Positions 20,408 to 28,916 of a stretch of 64,000 nucleotides of DNA are shown one piece after another. A program made the position numbers and the translations under genes. Location of the stretch: positions 992,001-1,056,000 of the forward strand of contig NZ_CP049199.1 in the NCBI RefSeq assembly GCF_011045195.1, read 5' to 3'. The first letter of the stretch is position 1, and the number at the start of each line of letters is the position of its first letter. This DNA is from Caulobacter soli (GTDB lineage: Bacteria; Pseudomonadota; Alphaproteobacteria; Caulobacterales; Caulobacteraceae). Below the pieces are notes generated by a model that was given only the letters and a program-made list of their open reading frames with translations, was not told the origin of the DNA and did not search any database.

Positions 20408-20860
20408 AGACTGTCTTTCGTCAGCCACGCGGCGGCGCATGCGGTCCTCGCACGGCTCGCCTGGCGGCGGGTCGGTGGGGAGCGCCCCGCGTGACACGGG
20501 CGGTCTGATGAGAAGCTTTCGGTGCGCTCGACAGGCTGGACCCAGAAGGGTCCCTCACGCGGCTGGAGCGCCGATAACGCCAGATGGCGTGAGGCCTAGA
20601 TCGTTTATTGCAGGTGCGAAGTCAAGAGCCGGCAAGGTTTTGGCGGTTTTGACGCGGGGAGGACAACATCAGGCCCTCCCCCTGTGGGGGAGGCGATCGC
20701 GCAGCGATCTGTGGGGGGATAGGGCGGCGGACGTCCTACTACTCCCCCCTCCGTCGGCTCCGCCGACACCTCCCCCACGGGGGAGGGACTAGGGGCGCGA
20801 AACGAAAAAGGGCGGGACCGCATCGCGATCCCGCCCCTTCAAGCGCTCTGAACCAGCCGC
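20408..20860. other. 453-bp intergenic region upstream of rhlE
   Basis: The region holds the rhlE promoter or leader (nearest 200 bases), and a type A palindrome at 20674-20787 near the end of the minus-strand amidohydrolase. A short GGGCGGGACCGC...GCGATCCCGCCC hairpin at about 20811-20837 may terminate a minus-strand transcript. A long leader would fit cold-regulated helicases, but no known element is recognised. Confidence 0.5.
20674..20787. repeat. intergenic palindromic element, type A copy 4
   Basis: The ends are CCCTCCCCC-TG-GGGGGAGG and CCTCCCCCACGGGGGAGG hairpins, with inner hairpins GATCGCGCAGCGATC and GTCGGCTCCGCCGAC. It has the same order of sub-hairpins as the other type A elements. 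Confidence 0.65.
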
Positions 20861-22123
20861 CTAGAACGGCAGGTTGTACAGCTTGGTCGCGTTGGTCTGG
20901 AGGACCTTCTTGCGCACGTCGTGGTCGTAGCCGCCCAGGGTTTCCATGATGTGGTCCTGGACGCCCGGGTACAGCGAAGTCGGGTGCGGGAAGTCGGTCT
21001 CGAACATCACCTTGTCGGCGCCGATGGTCTCCAAGAGCAGCTTGGGGCCGATCTTCTCGAACCAGTAGGTGCACCAGAAGTGGTCGCGGAAATATTCCCA
21101 CGGCCGGCGCGTCAGGATCTTCGACTTGGACGGCAGCATCTCGTTGAACTGGTGTTCCATCGCCTCGATGGCGAAGGGCACCCAGCCCATGCCGCTTTCG
21201 ATCAGGCCGATCTTCAGCTTGGGGTGACGGTCCAGGCGCCCCGAGACCATCCAGTTGCCCAGGGTCGCGGCGTTGCCGATCGAGAACATGGTGGCCACCA
21301 CCGACAGGGTCTGTTCGAAGGCGAAGCCTTCCCAGGTCAGGGTGTTGGGGTCGATGGCCGCGTTGAGGTGGAAGTTGATCGGCGCGCCGGCGTCCTCGAA
21401 CATCTCCAGGACCGGGGTCCAGTAGTCGTGCAGGAACGACGGCAGGCCCAGGCGCTCGGGGGTGTCGGGCAGGACGAAGCCCTTCAGGTCCATGTCGATG
21501 CAGCGACGGGCCTCGGCCTCCATGGCCGCCTTGTCCCACAGGGGCAGGTGGGCCATGGTGAACAGGCGCTGGCCGGACTCCCGCTGCCGTTCGGCGGCGG
21601 CGTCGTTGTACATCTGGATGATGGAGACGGCGAGTTCGTTGTCGCCCAGCGACATCAGGGAACCCGCCTGGGTGACGCCCGAGTTCTGGAAGCAGATCTG
21701 GGCATAGACGCCCATGTCGTCCATGGCCTGCAGGCGTTCCTTGGTCTCGATGGCGCCCGGGTGGCCCTCTTCCAGGGTCGGGAAGGCCAGACGGCCCAAG
21801 AGCTTGTTGTTGTCCTTGCGGATCACGTTGCCGCCGAACGAACCGAAGTCGCGGTCGCCGACGAACCACTTGTCCACGCCGCCCACGTTGCGGCGATAGG
21901 GGACCTTGTCCTTGAACTTGGCCGGGGCGCGCGAGGTGAACAGGTCGGGCGCTTCGGTGATGTGGGTGTCGGTGTCGACGATCTTGATCCCGGCCAGTTC
22001 GGGACGCAGGCCGGTCGACTGGGTGCTATAGTCGACGTCGCGGATCACGCCGCCCGGGGTGTAACCCTCGGCGCTCCAGTACTTGCGCGCGGACGCCGCC
22101 AGTTCGCTGTTGTCGTCGGCCAT
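20861..22123 (-). CDS. amidohydrolase-2 family metal-dependent hydrolase
   Basis: A 420-residue TIM-barrel hydrolase of the amidohydrolase-2 (ACMSD-like) group, which includes decarboxylases and hydrolases of aromatic or lactone substrates. The first metal motif appears as DTDTHI (about residues 49-54). Further conserved pieces are NFHLNA, GLIESGMGWVPFAIEAME and ETDFPHPTSLYPG, the last carrying the catalytic Asp. There is no signal peptide, so it is cytoplasmic. The start at 22123 (MADDNSEL) follows a GGAAGGAGA-type ribosome site. It is divergent from an AraC regulator 260 bp away, its likely controller. The substrate is unknown. Confidence 0.85.
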   Translation of the reverse strand: MADDNSELAASARKYWSAEGYTPGGVIRDVDYSTQSTGLRPELAGIKIVDTDTHITEAPDLFTSRAPAKFKDKVPYRRNVGGVDKWFVGDRDFGSFGGNVIRKDNNKLLGRLAFPTLEEGHPGAIETKERLQAMDDMGVYAQICFQNSGVTQAGSLMSLGDNELAVSIIQMYNDAAAERQRESGQRLFTMAHLPLWDKAAMEAEARRCIDMDLKGFVLPDTPERLGLPSFLHDYWTPVLEMFEDAGAPINFHLNAAIDPNTLTWEGFAFEQTLSVVATMFSIGNAATLGNWMVSGRLDRHPKLKIGLIESGMGWVPFAIEAMEHQFNEMLPSKSKILTRRPWEYFRDHFWCTYWFEKIGPKLLLETIGADKVMFETDFPHPTSLYPGVQDHIMETLGGYDHDVRKKVLQTNATKLYNLPF

Positions 22124-22384
22124 TACGGTCTCCTTCCCTCGACGCCGGTCGCTTCGCCCTTGGGGGCCAGGCCTGTCGCGTCGTCCTTGTTTTCGAGAGG
22201 CGTGCTCTCGGCGCTCGACCCCGGATTCCGCGCGCGCTGGAGAGCCAACGCAAGCGATGATCGGCCGGGCGGGCAAGTGATCGCCTCAGCGCTGTTCCGG
22301 TTCGAGCGTGATCTCACGCCTGTTCGCGGCCAGCATACTGCGCGGTAGGGGCGTTGACCGTCTCTCCGCTACCGGCCATATTTT

Positions 22385-23194
22385 GTGCAGCAGCGGCCAA
22401 ACTTCATCCCGAAAGACCAGATGCGCGACGTCCTCCAGGTGCCGATCGTCGAGCCCGCCTCGCGGCCCCGGGCCGGGGCGATCCCGCAGGACGACTATGA
22501 CCTCAGCACGCCCTGGCACAGCCACGACATGCACCAGCTGCAGTACGTGTTCAGCGGCATGATCGAGGTCGAGGACGACCACGCCAGCTATCTGCTGACC
22601 CGCACCCTGGCCGCCTGGATCCCGGCCGGGGTGGCCCACACCACCAGCCTGCACAAGGTGCGCTCGGGTTCGGTGCTGTTCGCGCCCGACATGATCCCCG
22701 ACGCCGGCGACCGCGTGCGCATCGTCCAGGTCTCGCCGCTGATGCGCGAGATGGTGCTGGGCGCCATGCGCTGGCCGCTTAAGGAAGCCCAGGACAGCAC
22801 CGGCCAAGCCTATTTCGCGGCCTTGGCCCCGCTGTGCGCCGAGTGGATCAAGGAGGAGACGCCGCTGCGCCTGCCCACCACCCGCGATCCCAAGCTGCAG
22901 GTCGCCGCGGCCTATACCTGCAAGCATCTGAAGGGCGGCGACATCGCCGCGGCCTGCGCGGCGGCGGGCCTGTCCGAACGCACCCTGCGCCGGCGGTTCC
23001 GCAGCGTGTTCGGCATGAACTGGGACGAGTACCGCCGCCGCGCCCGCCTGATCGCCGGCGCGGCGATGCTGAACGAAGGCCGCCTGCCCATCGGTCACGT
23101 GGCCGCCGAGGTGGGCTTCGAAAGCCAGAGCGCCTTCGCCCGGGCGTTCAAGAGCCTGACGGGGAAGAGCCCGAGGGAATTTCGGGCGAACTAG
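22385..23194 (+). CDS. AraC-family transcriptional regulator
   Basis: A 269-residue regulator. The N-terminal 130 residues form a cupin-like sensing domain with WHSHDMHQLQYVFSG and PAGVAHT, which can hold a metal or small ligand. The C-terminal 100 residues contain two helix-turn-helix units (AAACAAAGLSERTLRRRFR and VAAEVGFESQSAFARAFK) ending in the family signature LTGKSPREFR. The GTG at 22385 was taken as start; ATG at 22421 (MRDVLQ) is possible. It is divergent from the amidohydrolase gene, so control of that gene is likely. A convergent hairpin follows. Confidence 0.87.
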   Translation: MQQRPNFIPKDQMRDVLQVPIVEPASRPRAGAIPQDDYDLSTPWHSHDMHQLQYVFSGMIEVEDDHASYLLTRTLAAWIPAGVAHTTSLHKVRSGSVLFAPDMIPDAGDRVRIVQVSPLMREMVLGAMRWPLKEAQDSTGQAYFAALAPLCAEWIKEETPLRLPTTRDPKLQVAAAYTCKHLKGGDIAAACAAAGLSERTLRRRFRSVFGMNWDEYRRRARLIAGAAMLNEGRLPIGHVAAEVGFESQSAFARAFKSLTGKSPREFRAN

Positions 23195-23227
23195 CTTCCC
23201 TCAAATCCGTCCCTCATTCTCAAACTC

Positions 23228-23255
23228 CAACATCCCGACGAAGGTCGGGATGTTG
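23228..23255. terminator. bidirectional hairpin between araC-like and PRC-barrel genes
   Basis: A perfect 12-bp stem, CAACATCCCGAC with GTCGGGATGTTG around a GAAG loop, lies between two convergent genes. T-runs are weak, so termination strength is uncertain. Confidence 0.6.
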
Positions 23256-23279
23256 GGCGTTGGGGGAGTGAAGTTAGTC

Positions 23280-23624
23280 CTAGTCCACCCCCTCGAAGAA
23301 CCGCTCCACCTGCGCGGCCCAGCCGTAGCTGGCGCTGTTGAGCTGGTCGCGGTCGTAGGCGGGCAGTTCCTTGAAGCGGTCGCGGGTCAGGTCGGCCACA
23401 TAGGCCTCGGCCTTGTCGTCCCAGGTCAGCAGCCGCCAGGGCAGGGGGCGGTACTTGCCGCCGGCCGCGAACAGGCCGGCCGGTTCGATGGCCACATAGC
23501 GGGCGATGCCGGCGTCGCGGTCGATGAACACCTCGCGGATCACCCCCAGCTTGTGGCCGCCGGCGTCGTCGATCCTCACGCCGATCAGGGCGGCGCTCTT
23601 CACCAGGCGATCATCGAGGCTCAT
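23280..23624 (-). CDS. PRC-barrel domain protein
   Basis: A 114-residue protein with one PRC-barrel domain (about residues 7-75; motifs GVRIDDAGGHKLGVIREVFID and YVAIEPAGLF). PRC barrels occur in photosynthetic reaction centre H subunits and in RimM, and stand-alone forms are often stress-induced. No membrane segment is visible and no function can be set from the sequence. The C terminus (residues 80-114) is acidic with aromatic residues. It stands alone between AraC and GH43 genes. Confidence 0.8.
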   Translation of the reverse strand: MSLDDRLVKSAALIGVRIDDAGGHKLGVIREVFIDRDAGIARYVAIEPAGLFAAGGKYRPLPWRLLTWDDKAEAYVADLTRDRFKELPAYDRDQLNSASYGWAAQVERFFEGVD

Positions 23625-23788
23625 CGGGGACTCCTTGGGTTGTCGGAAGCAAACGCGGCTGAGCCTCGGATCGATCCACTTGTCAGACCACGTTGCTTCA
23701 GTGTCAGACCATCGCCTTGCCGGGCCAGGGGGAGCAGTCTATCCCTGGTACCGTTACCGTCGCGGCCTTCCCGCGCTCTAGAGTCCCC

Positions 23789-25441
23789 ATGCCGCAAGAC
23801 ACGATCAGCAACCCGATCCTGCGGGGCTTCAATCCCGACCCGTCGATCGTCCGGGTGGGCCAGGACTACTACATCGCCGTCTCGACCTTCGAGTGGTTCC
23901 CCGGCGTGCAGATCCATCACTCGCGCGACCTGGTGAACTGGCGGCTGCTGAGCCGGCCCCTGACGCGGGCCAGCCAGCTGAACATGCTGGGCGCGGCCGA
24001 CGGCTGCGGGGTCTGGGCCCCGTGCCTGACCCACGCCGACGGCAAGTTCTGGCTGATCTACACCGATGTGAAGCGCTATGGCCGCACCACGGTCGGCGGG
24101 GCCTCGGGCGCCAGCTTGCGTGACTTCCACAACTACCTGGTCACCGCGGACGACATCGAGGGGCCGTGGTCGGAGCCGGTGCGTCTCAACAGCAGCGGCT
24201 TCGACCCCTCGCTGTTCCATGACGACGATGGCAAGAAGTGGCTGCTGAACCAGCTGTGGGACCACCGGCCCGGCCGCAACCGCTTCGCCGGCATCGTCGC
24301 CCAGCAATACGATCCCGCCGCCGGCGCGCTGGTCGGCGAGCGCCTCAACATCTTCCCCGGCACGGCCCTGGGCCTGACCGAGGCCCCGCACCTCTACAAG
24401 CGGGGCGGCTGGCACCACCTGATCACCGCCGAGGGCGGCACGGGTTTCGGCCATGCGGTGACCATGGCCCGATCCAGGACCCTGGACGGGCCCTACGACC
24501 TGCACCCCGACGGCCCGGTTCTGACCGCTCGCGACCGGCCGCACGCTCGGCTCCAACGGGCCGGCCACGCCGACCTGGTCGAGACCCCCGACGGGACCAC
24601 CTGGATGGCCTATCTGTGCGGCCGGCCCTTGCCCAATCGCGGCCGCTGCGTGTTGGGCCGCGAGACCGCGATCCAGCCGATGGTCTGGGGCGACGACGGC
24701 TGGCTGCGCACCCGCGACGGCTCGGGCGATCCGGAGCTGACCCCGCCGTCGCCGGGCCTGACCCCCGCGCCCTGGCCGGCCGCGCCCGAGTGGACCGCCT
24801 TCGACGGCCCCGACCTGCCGATCGACTTCCAGTGGCTGCGCTCGCCGTTCCCCGAGGAACTGTTCAGCCTGACCGCGCGCCCCGGCTGGCTGCGCCTGCA
24901 CGGCCGCGAGACGATCGGCAGCCAGTACCGCCAGGCCCTGGTCGCCCGCCGCCAGCAGGCCTTCTGCTACAGCGCCCGCACCGTGCTGGACTTTTCGCCC
25001 GAGCACTTCCAGCAGATGGCCGGGCTGGTCTGCTATTACGGGGCCAGCAAGTTCCACTACCTGTTCGTCAGCCACGACGAGGACCACGGCCGCCATCTGC
25101 AGGTGATGTCGGCCTTGCCCGACAGCCCTCAGGCCGACGCCTTCACCGCCCCGATCCCGCTGCCGGGCGAGGGTCTGGTCCATCTGCGGGTCGAGGTCGA
25201 TTTCGAGCGTCTGAGGTTCGCGTTCAGTCTGGACGGCGAGCAATGGACCTGGCTGCCCCAGGTGTTCGACGCCTCGATCCTCTCGGACGAGGCCACCGCC
25301 CCCGGCGCCCCCAACTTCACCGGCGCCTTCGTCGGCATGGCCTGCCAGGACCTCTCCGGCGCCGCCCAGCCCGCCGACTTCAGCGGCTTTGGGTACGTTG
25401 AGCGCGACTATAGGTCACATCCGGAGCGCGAGTCGCGCTGA
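23789..25441 (+). CDS. glycoside hydrolase family 43, beta-xylosidase / arabinofuranosidase
   Basis: A 550-residue enzyme expected to remove xylose or arabinose from xylo-oligosaccharides. The five-bladed propeller holds the GH43 triad: general base Asp17 in GFNPDPSIVRV, pKa-modulating Asp139 in GFDPSLF, and general acid Glu198 in LTEAPHLYK. Residues 320-545 form the beta-sandwich found in long GH43 xylosidases. No signal peptide is present, so it should act in the cytoplasm on imported oligosaccharides, although no transporter is adjacent. The ATG at 23789 fits the family N terminus (ISNPILRGFNPDPS). Confidence 0.92.
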   Translation: MPQDTISNPILRGFNPDPSIVRVGQDYYIAVSTFEWFPGVQIHHSRDLVNWRLLSRPLTRASQLNMLGAADGCGVWAPCLTHADGKFWLIYTDVKRYGRTTVGGASGASLRDFHNYLVTADDIEGPWSEPVRLNSSGFDPSLFHDDDGKKWLLNQLWDHRPGRNRFAGIVAQQYDPAAGALVGERLNIFPGTALGLTEAPHLYKRGGWHHLITAEGGTGFGHAVTMARSRTLDGPYDLHPDGPVLTARDRPHARLQRAGHADLVETPDGTTWMAYLCGRPLPNRGRCVLGRETAIQPMVWGDDGWLRTRDGSGDPELTPPSPGLTPAPWPAAPEWTAFDGPDLPIDFQWLRSPFPEELFSLTARPGWLRLHGRETIGSQYRQALVARRQQAFCYSARTVLDFSPEHFQQMAGLVCYYGASKFHYLFVSHDEDHGRHLQVMSALPDSPQADAFTAPIPLPGEGLVHLRVEVDFERLRFAFSLDGEQWTWLPQVFDASILSDEATAPGAPNFTGAFVGMACQDLSGAAQPADFSGFGYVERDYRSHPERESR

Positions 25442-25483
25442 TCGCCAGTTGCCAAGCCGCGCGGGACGTTCAACTAAAGCCTC

Positions 25484-25888
25484 ATGACCAAGCCGACCGT
25501 CCTCGTCGCCGCCGCCGCCCTGATCGATACCGATGGCCGCGTGCTGATTTGCCAACGCCCACAAGGGAAATCGCTGGCCGGCCTGTGGGAGTTTCCCGGC
25601 GGCAAGGTCGAGCCTGGCGAGACGCCCGAACAGTGCCTGATCCGCGAACTGGACGAGGAACTGGGCATCAAGGTCGCCCAGGCGTGCCTGGCCCCGTTCG
25701 TTTTTGCATCCCACGGTTACGAGTCCTTTCACCTCCTGATGCCACTGTATTTGCTGCGGCGCTGGGAAGGACTGGTGACCGCCAAGGAACACGAGGCGCT
25801 GAAATGGGTGAAGCCCGACCAGCTCGCGGACTATCCGATGCCGCCGGCCGACCTGCCATTGATCGCCTGGCTGCGCGATCTGCTCTGA
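25484..25888 (+). CDS. mutT: 8-oxo-dGTP diphosphatase MutT (Nudix)
   Basis: A 134-residue Nudix hydrolase that should remove oxidised dGTP from the nucleotide pool. The Nudix box begins at Gly40 and reads GKVEPGETPEQ then CLIRELDEELGI, with the metal-binding RELDEE at 54-59. The early LICQRPQGKSLAGLWEFPGG segment is typical of MutT. Its last codons overlap the frame of an Flp-type pilin. In many alphaproteobacteria mutT sits next to argJ, whereas here it lies about 12 kb away. Confidence 0.93.
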   Translation: MTKPTVLVAAAALIDTDGRVLICQRPQGKSLAGLWEFPGGKVEPGETPEQCLIRELDEELGIKVAQACLAPFVFASHGYESFHLLMPLYLLRRWEGLVTAKEHEALKWVKPDQLADYPMPPADLPLIAWLRDLL

Positions 25889-26055
25889 GCCGTTTCTGGC
25901 GCGACGAGCGTGGCGCCACCGCCGTCGAATACGGCCTGCTCGTCGCCCTGCTGGCCTTGGCGCTGGTCGGGATCATGACCACGTTCGCGGACAGCCTGAA
26001 GACCAGCTTCACCAAGATCATCACGACGCTGAACAACAGCAACGCCTCGAACTAG
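25804..26055 (+). CDS. Flp/Fap family type IVb pilin, start uncertain
   Basis: The frame encodes FWRDERG-ATAVEYGLLVALL, the exact pattern of Flp pilins. The prepilin peptidase should cut after Gly, the mature protein begins ATAVEYG with Glu at position 5, and a hydrophobic helix follows. The mature protein is about 45 residues and ends in an Asn/Ser-rich tail. The only ATG (25804) would give a long leader overlapping mutT by 85 bases. The CTG at 25885 that overlaps the mutT stop codon (CTGA) would give a normal-length protein of 56 residues. No tad assembly genes are nearby. Translation coupled to mutT is plausible. Confidence 0.7.
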   Translation: MGEARPARGLSDAAGRPAIDRLAARSALSRFWRDERGATAVEYGLLVALLALALVGIMTTFADSLKTSFTKIITTLNNSNASN

Positions 26056-26091
26056 GCGGCGCCAGCGTAACCGGGATGACTTGAGGCCGGT

Positions 26092-27006
26092 TCAACCTCC
26101 CGCCTTGTCCCCCGCCGGCTGCTCGACCACGCCCAGCGCGTCGGCCAGGCGCATCTTGGCCGAGCCCGGGCGCAGGGGCTTCTGCTGGCGCTCGTGCGGG
26201 GCCCAGCCGGTCACCGTGATGATCTCGAACGTGGCCGGCACGCGGCCGTCGGGCTCGGCGAACCGCTCCTGATAGATCTCCATCGCCCGCAGCAGCACCT
26301 TGCGGCCCAGCGGCTTGCGCGAGCGGTCGATCAGCACGCTGGTCTCGCCCATGGCCCGCAGGTCCTTGAGCAGGGCGATCGGATGGGCGTAGCGCACCTT
26401 GACCCGGTCCTTGTCGGCCACGGGCAGGGCGAAACCGGCGCGTTGCAGCAGGCCCGCCGCATCGACCGTGTCGGCGAACGGCGAGACGCGCGGGAAGGCC
26501 CCGCCGGTGATCTCGTCCTCGGCGGCCAGCAAGGCCTGGCGCAGCTCGGTCAGGGTGGCCCCGCCGAACAGGGCGCCGACGAAAAGGCCATCGGGCTTCA
26601 GGGCGCGGCGGATCTGGATCAGGGCCCCGACCAAGTCGTTGGTCCAGTGCAGGGCCAGGGTCGAGACGGCCAGGTCCAGGGTCTCGTCGCCGAACGGCAG
26701 GCGCTCTTCGTCGGCCACGATCCGCGCGCCTTGGCGGCCGCCGAGCATCGCCGCCGACAGGTCGGTCTCGATCAGCAGGCCGATCTTGGCGCGAGCGTCG
26801 CTGTCGGCCAGGGCCTTGGAGAAAGCGCCGTTTCGGCTTCCGAGATCGACCGCGACCGGAAACTCCCGCAGGATCGCCTCCAGGCGCAGGACGGCGTCCT
26901 CGGCGGCGCGGGCCTTCAGGAAGCCGGCGGCGTCGAAGCCGGGGGCGGCGCGGTCGAGACGGGCGCGCAGCAGGGCGCGGTCGAAGAGCAGAGGGGCGGT
27001 GGTCAT
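26092..27006 (-). CDS. NDUFAF5/BioC-like SAM-dependent methyltransferase family protein
   Basis: A 304-residue class I methyltransferase fold. Motif I is VDLGSRNGAFSKAL. The downstream segments ADEERLPFGDETLDLAVS, LALHWTNDL, LKPDGLFVGALFGG, GGAFPRVSPF, DLRAMGETS and GRVPATFEI align well with mitochondrial NDUFAF5 (complex I assembly factor, which hydroxylates an Arg of NDUFS7). This is from memory of the human sequence. A role in complex I maturation is therefore plausible, and a BioC-type role is the alternative. The start codon shares the bases CATG with the divergent comF start. Confidence 0.78.
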   Translation of the reverse strand: MTTAPLLFDRALLRARLDRAAPGFDAAGFLKARAAEDAVLRLEAILREFPVAVDLGSRNGAFSKALADSDARAKIGLLIETDLSAAMLGGRQGARIVADEERLPFGDETLDLAVSTLALHWTNDLVGALIQIRRALKPDGLFVGALFGGATLTELRQALLAAEDEITGGAFPRVSPFADTVDAAGLLQRAGFALPVADKDRVKVRYAHPIALLKDLRAMGETSVLIDRSRKPLGRKVLLRAMEIYQERFAEPDGRVPATFEIITVTGWAPHERQQKPLRPGSAKMRLADALGVVEQPAGDKAGG

Positions 27007-27784
27007 GTCGGCGCAAGATGGGCTTTCGCGCGCCTTATGGAAACCTCCCGCTCACGTCACCGCGTTCGCGCAAGGGATGCTGGACCTGATCCTGCCGCCG
27101 CGCGCCTTCGACGGCGGGGCGGCCCTGACCTCCGGACTGTCGGCCAGCGCCTGGAGCCGCATCACCTTCCTCGACGGTCCGGTCTGCGACGGTTGCGGCG
27201 CGCCGTTCGCCTATGACGCCGGCGAGATTCGTTGCGCCCTGTGCCAGGCCAAGCCCCGCGCCTTCGCCCGGGCCCGCGCCGCCTGTCTCTATGACGAGCA
27301 TTCGCGCGATCTGATCCTCAAGCTCAAGCACGCCGACCGCACCGACTTGTCGGGCCTGTTCGCCCGCTGGCTGTCGCGCTCGGCGGCCGATCTGCTGGAG
27401 GAGGCACAGGCCGTGCTTCCCGTGCCGATGCACCGCTCGCGCCTGCTGCGCCGCCGCTACAATCAGGCCGCCGAGATCGCCCGGCCGCTGTGCGCCATGA
27501 CTTCCCGGACCTATCTGCCCGACACCCTGGTGCGACGGCGCGACACAGACAGCCAGGGCGGCAAGTCGGCCGACGGCCGCCGCCGCAATGTCGCGGCCGC
27601 CTTCGCCGTGCCCGAACGGCGCCGCCATCGGGTGATCGGCCGCAAGGTGTTGCTGATCGACGACGTCCTGACCACCGGAGCCACCGCCGAGGGCTGCGCC
27701 CGGGCTTTGTTGGCGGCCGGCGCCACGCAAGTGTCACTCGCCGTCGTCGCGCGCGTTACAGAAATGCAAGCGCGTCCTATATGA
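27005..27784 (+). CDS. comF: ComF family protein (phosphoribosyltransferase-like)
   Basis: A 259-residue ComF protein linked to natural DNA uptake or DNA processing in other bacteria. The N-terminal zinc motif is visible as CDGCGAPF and CALC. The phosphoribosyltransferase-like domain follows, with VLPVPMHRSRLLRRRYNQA and the PRPP-binding loop VLLIDDVLTTGAT. The ATG at 27005 overlaps the divergent methyltransferase start; GTG near 27056 or ATG at 27077 (MLDLILPPRAF) would leave room for promoters and are reasonable alternatives. It is followed 31 bp later by grxC. Confidence 0.85.
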   Translation: MSAQDGLSRALWKPPAHVTAFAQGMLDLILPPRAFDGGAALTSGLSASAWSRITFLDGPVCDGCGAPFAYDAGEIRCALCQAKPRAFARARAACLYDEHSRDLILKLKHADRTDLSGLFARWLSRSAADLLEEAQAVLPVPMHRSRLLRRRYNQAAEIARPLCAMTSRTYLPDTLVRRRDTDSQGGKSADGRRRNVAAAFAVPERRRHRVIGRKVLLIDDVLTTGATAEGCARALLAAGATQVSLAVVARVTEMQARPI

Positions 27785-27815
27785 GGACGGAAGCGATTTC
27801 TGTTACGGATTCCCC

Positions 27816-28070
27816 ATGGCCAAGGTCACCATCTACACCCGCCCGTTCTGCGGCTACTGCGCCCGGGCCCTGAAGCTGCTCAACGACAAGGGCGCCGACT
27901 TCACCGAGATCGAGGCCGGCATGGATCCGGCCCTACGCAAGGAGATGATGGACCGTTCGGGCCGCACCACCTTCCCGCAGATCTTCGTCGGCGAGCAACA
28001 CATCGGCGGCTGCGACGACATGATGGCCCTGGAGCGCGAGGGCAAGCTGGACCCGCTACTGGCCGCATGA
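27816..28070 (+). CDS. grxC: glutaredoxin 3
   Basis: An 84-residue dithiol glutaredoxin with the active-site CGYC at residues 12-15 and the glutathione-binding TFPQIFV and GGCDD segments. It reduces disulfides and glutathione adducts in the cytoplasm. The last bases overlap the next gene (ATGA), so grxC and the nitrilase gene are translated together. The order comF-grxC-nit-DUF1178 is a recurring cluster in alphaproteobacteria. Confidence 0.96.
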   Translation: MAKVTIYTRPFCGYCARALKLLNDKGADFTEIEAGMDPALRKEMMDRSGRTTFPQIFVGEQHIGGCDDMMALEREGKLDPLLAA

Positions 28071-28900
28071 GCCCGTCCACGCCTCTCCGAGTCGGTCTGA
28101 TCCAGACCCGCACCCCCGCCACCCACGCGGCGGCGCTGGCGCATGTGGCGCCGCTGGTGCGCGAGGCGGCGGCGCAGGGCGCCCGGTTCATCCTGACGCC
28201 CGAATGCACCAACGTGCTGCAGAAGGACCGGGAGAAGCTGCTGCCGACCCTGGCGCCGCTGGAGGACGACCCGGTGGTGAGCGGCCTGCGCGACATGGCC
28301 CGCGAGCTGAACGTCTGGATCGACGTCGGTTCGGCCCTGGTGCGGCGCGAGGACGGCAAGGCCGCCAACCGCCAGGCGGTAATCGACCCGGCCGGCGCGA
28401 TCGTCGCCACCTACGACAAGCTGCACATGTTCGACGTCCAGCTGCCGACTGGCGAGACGGCGCGGGAATCGGCGACCTATACGCCCGGCGACCGCGCCAC
28501 CGTGGTCGAGACGCCGCTGGGCGCCTTCGGCCTGAGCATCTGCTACGACATGCGCTTTCCGGCCCTGCATCGGGCCCTGGCGCTGGGCGGGGCCCAGATC
28601 CTGACCGTGCCCGCCGCCTTCACGCGCCCCACCGGCGAGGCCCATTGGGACATCCTGCTGCGCGCCCGGGCCATCGAGACCGGCTCGTTCGTGATCGCCG
28701 CGGCGCAGGGCGGCTTCCACGAGGACGGCCGCGGCACCTGGGGGCGCTCGATCGTGGTCGGCCCCTGGGGCGAGGTGATCGGGAAGCTTGACCACGACGA
28801 GCCGGGCGTGTTGATCGCCGATCTCGACCTCGCGGCCGTCGACAAGGCCCGCGCGGCGATCCCGGCCCTCAAGAACGCCCGCGCCTTCACGGGTCCGTAG
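28067..28900 (+). CDS. carbon-nitrogen hydrolase (Nit1-like, deaminated glutathione amidase type)
   Basis: A 277-residue nitrilase-superfamily amidase. The catalytic triad is Glu46 (LTPECTN), Lys118 (YDKLHMFD) and Cys159 (SICYDMRFP). The local motifs match the Nit1 branch, which repairs deaminated glutathione formed by transaminase side reactions. This fits its 4-bp overlap with glutaredoxin grxC. The enzyme is cytoplasmic, as no signal peptide is seen. Other omega-amidase activities cannot be excluded. Confidence 0.88.
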   Translation: MSPSTPLRVGLIQTRTPATHAAALAHVAPLVREAAAQGARFILTPECTNVLQKDREKLLPTLAPLEDDPVVSGLRDMARELNVWIDVGSALVRREDGKAANRQAVIDPAGAIVATYDKLHMFDVQLPTGETARESATYTPGDRATVVETPLGAFGLSICYDMRFPALHRALALGGAQILTVPAAFTRPTGEAHWDILLRARAIETGSFVIAAAQGGFHEDGRGTWGRSIVVGPWGEVIGKLDHDEPGVLIADLDLAAVDKARAAIPALKNARAFTGP

Positions 28901-28916
28901 TCCCTATATAGTCCCC

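Noticed and set aside
22316..22384. TTGACC and GCTACC as a promoter for the AraC gene
   Set aside because: The spacing of about eight bases between the two boxes is too short for the known Caulobacter form.
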